A program made the translations under genes and the position numbers. Below the pieces are notes generated by a model that saw only the letters and a list, made by a program, of their open reading frames with translations, was not told the DNA's origin and searched no databases. A stretch of 17,778 bases of DNA from JANQIV01 sp050117315 (GTDB taxonomy: Bacteria > Bacteroidota > Ignavibacteria > Ignavibacteriales > Melioribacteraceae), in NCBI GenBank assembly GCA_050117315.1, contig JASFMY010000138.1, positions 1 to 17,778 of the forward strand, given 5' to 3'. Shown here in pieces: positions 15,103-17,778 of the stretch. Numbering within the stretch: the stretch's first letter is position 1; the number at the start of each line of letters is the position of its first letter.

Positions 15103-16869
15103 CTATTTTGTTCGATGTTTTTTTTTACCAAATAAAAATTTCATAAATAATTTATAACCTATCCAAGTAATTAGAATAATTAGAACTATACTAATCCAGA
15201 AAGGCCAAACCGGAGAAAGGCTAAAAAGATAGTTTGGGATGTTATTAAAGTTGGGCAGTACATTCATCCCCAACAAACTTGCAATTAACGTTGGTATGAG
15301 AAATATTGTTGCAATCCTAGCTAAATTATTTGCCTCGCGGGCAAGTTCTTTTTCTGTAACTATACTTGAGAACCTGCTGAGTTCATCTATTTCATCATCA
15401 AGCGCTTTTACTTCATCAGGAATGCGCATGGTTTTCTGCATCATATCATAAATTTCGATACCCTGTTCCTGTGCAGTTATTTCTCGGAAATATATTTTAT
15501 TTATGAAAAGTATATAGTACTTATAAAGCTCTTCTATTTTTTCTATGTTGTTTCGCTTTGCCTTTTTCTTAATTTCTTCATCTCTATCAATTAAATTTGC
15601 AACGTGAGTTACCTCGTCTGAAAAGCTCAAAACAGTAGCTCTTTGGAGCAGGCAAAGTTCAGCCATTTTATAATAAATACCCTGGAGATGTTTAACTAAA
15701 AAAGCAGCATTGTACATTTCCAAATCTGAAAAGTTTGATGTAAGCATTACCATGCTGTATCTTGATATTCCGTATAGTGTACCCCATTCAACCCATCGTG
15801 AATATGTGTTTTCTTTTACAAGTTTTTGTTTTATAAATTTATCTTTTAGCATAGGATCAGGGTAATCAATATAAACGTAATTATACCACCAATCGTTTTG
15901 TACGTATGTATATTGATTTTTATTAGCCCTATTATCAGTAATATATTTGCGGCCCAAGTCAAAATCATTGCCGGAAGATATTTTGTTTAATTCATTTACC
16001 AATTCTGTGTTGCCGTACCAGCACACGACATGCATTCTGTCGTCAAGTACAGGGCTGATTAAAAACTTGTATCTTTTGTTTTTATCTTTTGCATCAAAAT
16101 CCCTGTAGCCGGCACTCTCATTTAATAGGAAAAAGTTGTCGGGGAATAGTCCTTCAATAAATTTGGGTAGTAGGAACGATCCGTATTGAAAATTTTTCTT
16201 TTCTTTAAATTTTTCAAAATCTTCGAACAAGTTCTTATTGTCTCTGCTCAAATCTGCATTGCCTATCCAGAGCGCATCCGGGATCTCAAATTTTTTTGCT
16301 GTGCTTATGGAATTTTTTTTGCATGTGTCTGCTTTTTCTCCTGTGTAAATTGTCTCAGGTTCAGAATCAAAAAAAGGTAAGTATAATCGTCTGCCGAACT
16401 TGTTTATTTTAAGTATGTCTTTTTTACCGTGATATTTTTTGTTTCTTAAATGGAATGATAAGATTGCAGTCCCTGTTCTATAGATATTTAATAGTATGCT
16501 GTCTATTTCTAAATTATAGGTATTTTCTTCACCAAGCAGTTTAATATTGTACGTAGTTTCCTTCTCAATATTGTATTCAAAATGATTAATAAGATTATAG
16601 TTATGTTCTCTTGATTGAAAATCAGTATCCAAGTCATAAAGCGCTTCCCTTGCGTAGTCATAGAAATAATTATATTCGTTGTAATTATCAAAATAGTCTA
16701 AATGAAATTGTTTTCTATTCCATTTATTGTTTCTAGTAAGTTCTTCACAAAAGAGTTTTACGTCATATTTATCTTTCAATGTTACTTCTTCCGTAATCCG
16801 TTTTCTCCACTTAAAAGGGAAAAGAAAGATGTGATAACTATATAATTTTTCGTTTTTATTTAATTTCAC
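15103..16869 (-). CDS. corA: CorA-like membrane protein, probable CRISPR signalling effector
   Basis: This 588-residue protein has a long soluble N-terminal region and a CorA-type C-terminus. TM1 is about 519-537 (IATIFLIPTLIASLLG), followed directly by the GMN signature (534-536) with VLPNFN, then TM2 about 555-575, and a basic tail KKKHRTK. Ordinary CorA forms pentameric Mg2+ channels of about 320 residues. The extra length and the operon position before cmr1 identify the CRISPR-associated branch, which in B. fragilis is needed for immunity and binds SAM-AMP. Membrane opening or arrest of infected cells is the expected effect (inference). The start is GTG 16869 with AGAGG five bases upstream; the next in-frame Met is far inside. 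It is the first gene of the operon and has no partner enzyme upstream. Confidence 0.9.
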   Translation of the reverse strand: MKLNKNEKLYSYHIFLFPFKWRKRITEEVTLKDKYDVKLFCEELTRNNKWNRKQFHLDYFDNYNEYNYFYDYAREALYDLDTDFQSREHNYNLINHFEYNIEKETTYNIKLLGEENTYNLEIDSILLNIYRTGTAILSFHLRNKKYHGKKDILKINKFGRRLYLPFFDSEPETIYTGEKADTCKKNSISTAKKFEIPDALWIGNADLSRDNKNLFEDFEKFKEKKNFQYGSFLLPKFIEGLFPDNFFLLNESAGYRDFDAKDKNKRYKFLISPVLDDRMHVVCWYGNTELVNELNKISSGNDFDLGRKYITDNRANKNQYTYVQNDWWYNYVYIDYPDPMLKDKFIKQKLVKENTYSRWVEWGTLYGISRYSMVMLTSNFSDLEMYNAAFLVKHLQGIYYKMAELCLLQRATVLSFSDEVTHVANLIDRDEEIKKKAKRNNIEKIEELYKYYILFINKIYFREITAQEQGIEIYDMMQKTMRIPDEVKALDDEIDELSRFSSIVTEKELAREANNLARIATIFLIPTLIASLLGMNVLPNFNNIPNYLFSLSPVWPFWISIVLIILITWIGYKLFMKFLFGKKKHRTK

Positions 16870-17164
16870 CCGCCCCTCTTGCCATTTAATAGAGTTATCT
16901 CACTGAGCTAATACTTTCTCTTTAACCAAATCAAAAAGTTTTTTTTCTATTTGAGTGTGAAGATGTCATCGAACAGTAAATCTTGTCTATCAACTAATAA
17001 CAAATTATCGCTCTTAAATAATTTTTTGGAGAAGTAACAAGGTTTTGCTCGCAAAATCCTAAAATATTCTAAATATTGCAATGAAAAAGTATTGCAATTA
17101 ATAATTTAGATAATGCAATTATCAGGATATAGTTTATTCAATGTGTTATACTGATGTATATAAA
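16870..17164. promoter_or_regulatory. Upstream region of the corA-cmr operon
   Basis: No gene found. It must contain the operon promoter, but I see no confident -10/-35 or TAnnTTTG match. It contains three spaced copies of an ATTGCAAT-like motif (17074-17119) and an A/T-rich stretch at about 16935-16965. The long untranslated region could allow regulation of the defence operon. Confidence 0.45.
17074..17119. repeat. Three spaced TATTGCAAT motifs upstream of corA
   Basis: TATTGCAAT occurs at 17074-17082 and 17090-17098, and TAATGCAAT at 17111-17119. ATTGCAAT is itself palindromic. The spacing is 16 and 21 bases. This could be an operator for a regulator of the corA-cmr operon, though in AT-rich DNA chance is possible. 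Confidence 0.35.
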
Positions 17165-17190
17165 GCATACCGGGATAACACCCGGCATGC
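17152..17190 (-). terminator. Rho-independent terminator of the upstream gene
   Basis: On the minus strand GCATGCCGGG and CCCGGTATGC (17190-17165) form a 10-bp stem with one G-T pair around a TGTTAT loop, followed by TTTATATA. It sits 10 bp after the stop codon of the gene at the right edge and isolates that gene from the corA-cmr operon. Confidence 0.75.
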
Positions 17191-17199
17191 CTTTCATAT

Positions 17200-17778
17200 T
17201 TACCTGTCGATAATCTGCCGGGCGTTAAAGTAGCCTTCGTAAAATGTTTTATCGGATGTTTTGAATATCTCGACAAGCTTATCAATTCTATCGTATAACA
17301 GGTCGTCAACTTCATCAAAAATTGTTTGAAGTCCGGCGGTTCTCTCTTTGCTTTCCGCTCCGGATGCGCCTGTTATTCCCATTGCCTCTGCAAATTCATC
17401 TGCATTGGTTTTTATACTTTCAATTTCTTCTTCACTTATTCCGTAATCTGCCAATTCTGTTTTTAACCCCGATGCCCTGTTATAAATAGCGTATCCTTTT
17501 TCAAGCAGATCATTATCACGCATTTTTCTTAAATCATAAGCGCTGTAGTCTGTTTCATCCTTAATTTCATTGTTGCCCGTTATCTGCGCATAAACATTAA
17601 GAGCGGAAATTACTTTGTTCAATACTTCCTCAAGCTCATTTTCTTCTTTAAGCTTGTTGGCTGTTTTTCCCGCCTTAATAGCTTCGCGCATTGCATCTGT
17701 ATCAACAATGCTTTGGATTTTAGTTTCAAACTCTGTTACTTGAGCCTGTATTACAGCCAGGGAACTGTAAGAGTCCTG
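17200..17778 (-). CDS. Unrecognised helical protein, C-terminal part (5' end outside window)
   Basis: The minus-strand frame is open from the window edge to TAA at 17202-17200, giving at least 192 residues. An internal Met at 17691 is probably not the start, since protein-like sequence continues upstream (SYSSLAVIQAQVTEFETKI). The visible part is acidic and almost entirely alpha-helical, with repeated LKEENELEEVLNK and DEVDDLLYDRIDKLVEIF type amphipathic stretches, no membrane segments and no catalytic motif I recognise. It has its own terminator and GC-richer codon use than the cmr genes, so it looks like a chromosomal neighbour and not part of the defence locus. I see no DHH, NrN or lyase motif. 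Function unknown. Confidence 0.7.
   Translation of the reverse strand, partial: QDSYSSLAVIQAQVTEFETKIQSIVDTDAMREAIKAGKTANKLKEENELEEVLNKVISALNVYAQITGNNEIKDETDYSAYDLRKMRDNDLLEKGYAIYNRASGLKTELADYGISEEEIESIKTNADEFAEAMGITGASGAESKERTAGLQTIFDEVDDLLYDRIDKLVEIFKTSDKTFYEGYFNARQIIDR

Noticed and set aside
17200..17778. NrN phosphodiesterase or SAM-AMP lyase identity for the right-edge gene
   Set aside because: The visible part is a helical acidic protein without DHH or other catalytic motifs, and a terminator separates it from corA.

Overview
This window carries a nearly complete type III-B (Cmr) CRISPR-Cas locus of an AT-rich bacterium. Its adaptation module has a reverse transcriptase fused to Cas1, and its probable ancillary effector is a CorA-like membrane channel. 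All convincing genes lie on the minus strand. The FCB group (Bacteroidota or Ignavibacteriota-like) is my best guess for the host. The guess rests on the corA-cmr1-6 plus RT-cas1 combination known from that group, genes with weak or absent Shine-Dalgarno sequences, and clusters of short REP-like palindromes. No taxonomic marker gene is present, so this is inference.

Layout from left to right: (1) 1-262 is a trailer region with palindromic repeats and a possible degenerate terminal CRISPR repeat. (2) 263-751 is CRISPR array 1, with 7 repeats of 37 bp and 6 spacers. (3) 752-1001 is its leader, ending at the cas2 stop. (4) 1002-3516 holds cas2 and the RT-cas1 fusion. (5) 3517-3928 is a repeat-rich gap. 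(6) 3929-4198 is a degenerate terminal CRISPR repeat split by a 200-bp MITE-like element. (7) 4199-6015 is CRISPR array 2, with 25 repeats and 24 spacers. (8) 6016-6263 is its leader, colinear with leader 1. (9) 6575-7579 is cas6. (10) 7621-8830 contains two REP-palindrome clusters around a REP-associated transposase gene that has been split by a second, 186-bp inverted-repeat element. (11) 9078-16869 is the operon corA-cmr1-cmr2(cas10)-cmr3-cmr4-cmr5-cmr6. (12) 17165-17190 is a terminator hairpin, followed by the C-terminal part of an unrecognised helical protein that runs off the window.

How the parts should work together: the arrays are transcribed on the minus strand from leaders on their right-hand side, so each crRNA gets an ATTGAAAC 5' handle after Cas6 processing. 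Cmr1-6 load the crRNA and bind complementary RNA. Cmr4 (backbone, Asp28) would cleave the RNA. Cmr2 has no HD nuclease but an intact GGDD palm, so it would make a nucleotide messenger. By analogy with the Bacteroides fragilis Cmr/CorA system, that messenger could be SAM-AMP acting on CorA, which would then open the membrane. No messenger-degrading enzyme (NrN-type phosphodiesterase or SAM-AMP lyase) is visible next to CorA. RT-Cas1 and Cas2 would add spacers, possibly from RNA.

Points most worth a second look: the element inserted inside a CRISPR repeat; two leaders that stay aligned without indels over 248 bp; a 44-bp identical repeat at the distal side of both arrays; spacers that almost all read as protein-coding sense on the strand opposite the crRNA; two spacers that are codon-variant versions of one protospacer; one spacer present three times; and the corA-cmr operon without a turnover enzyme.
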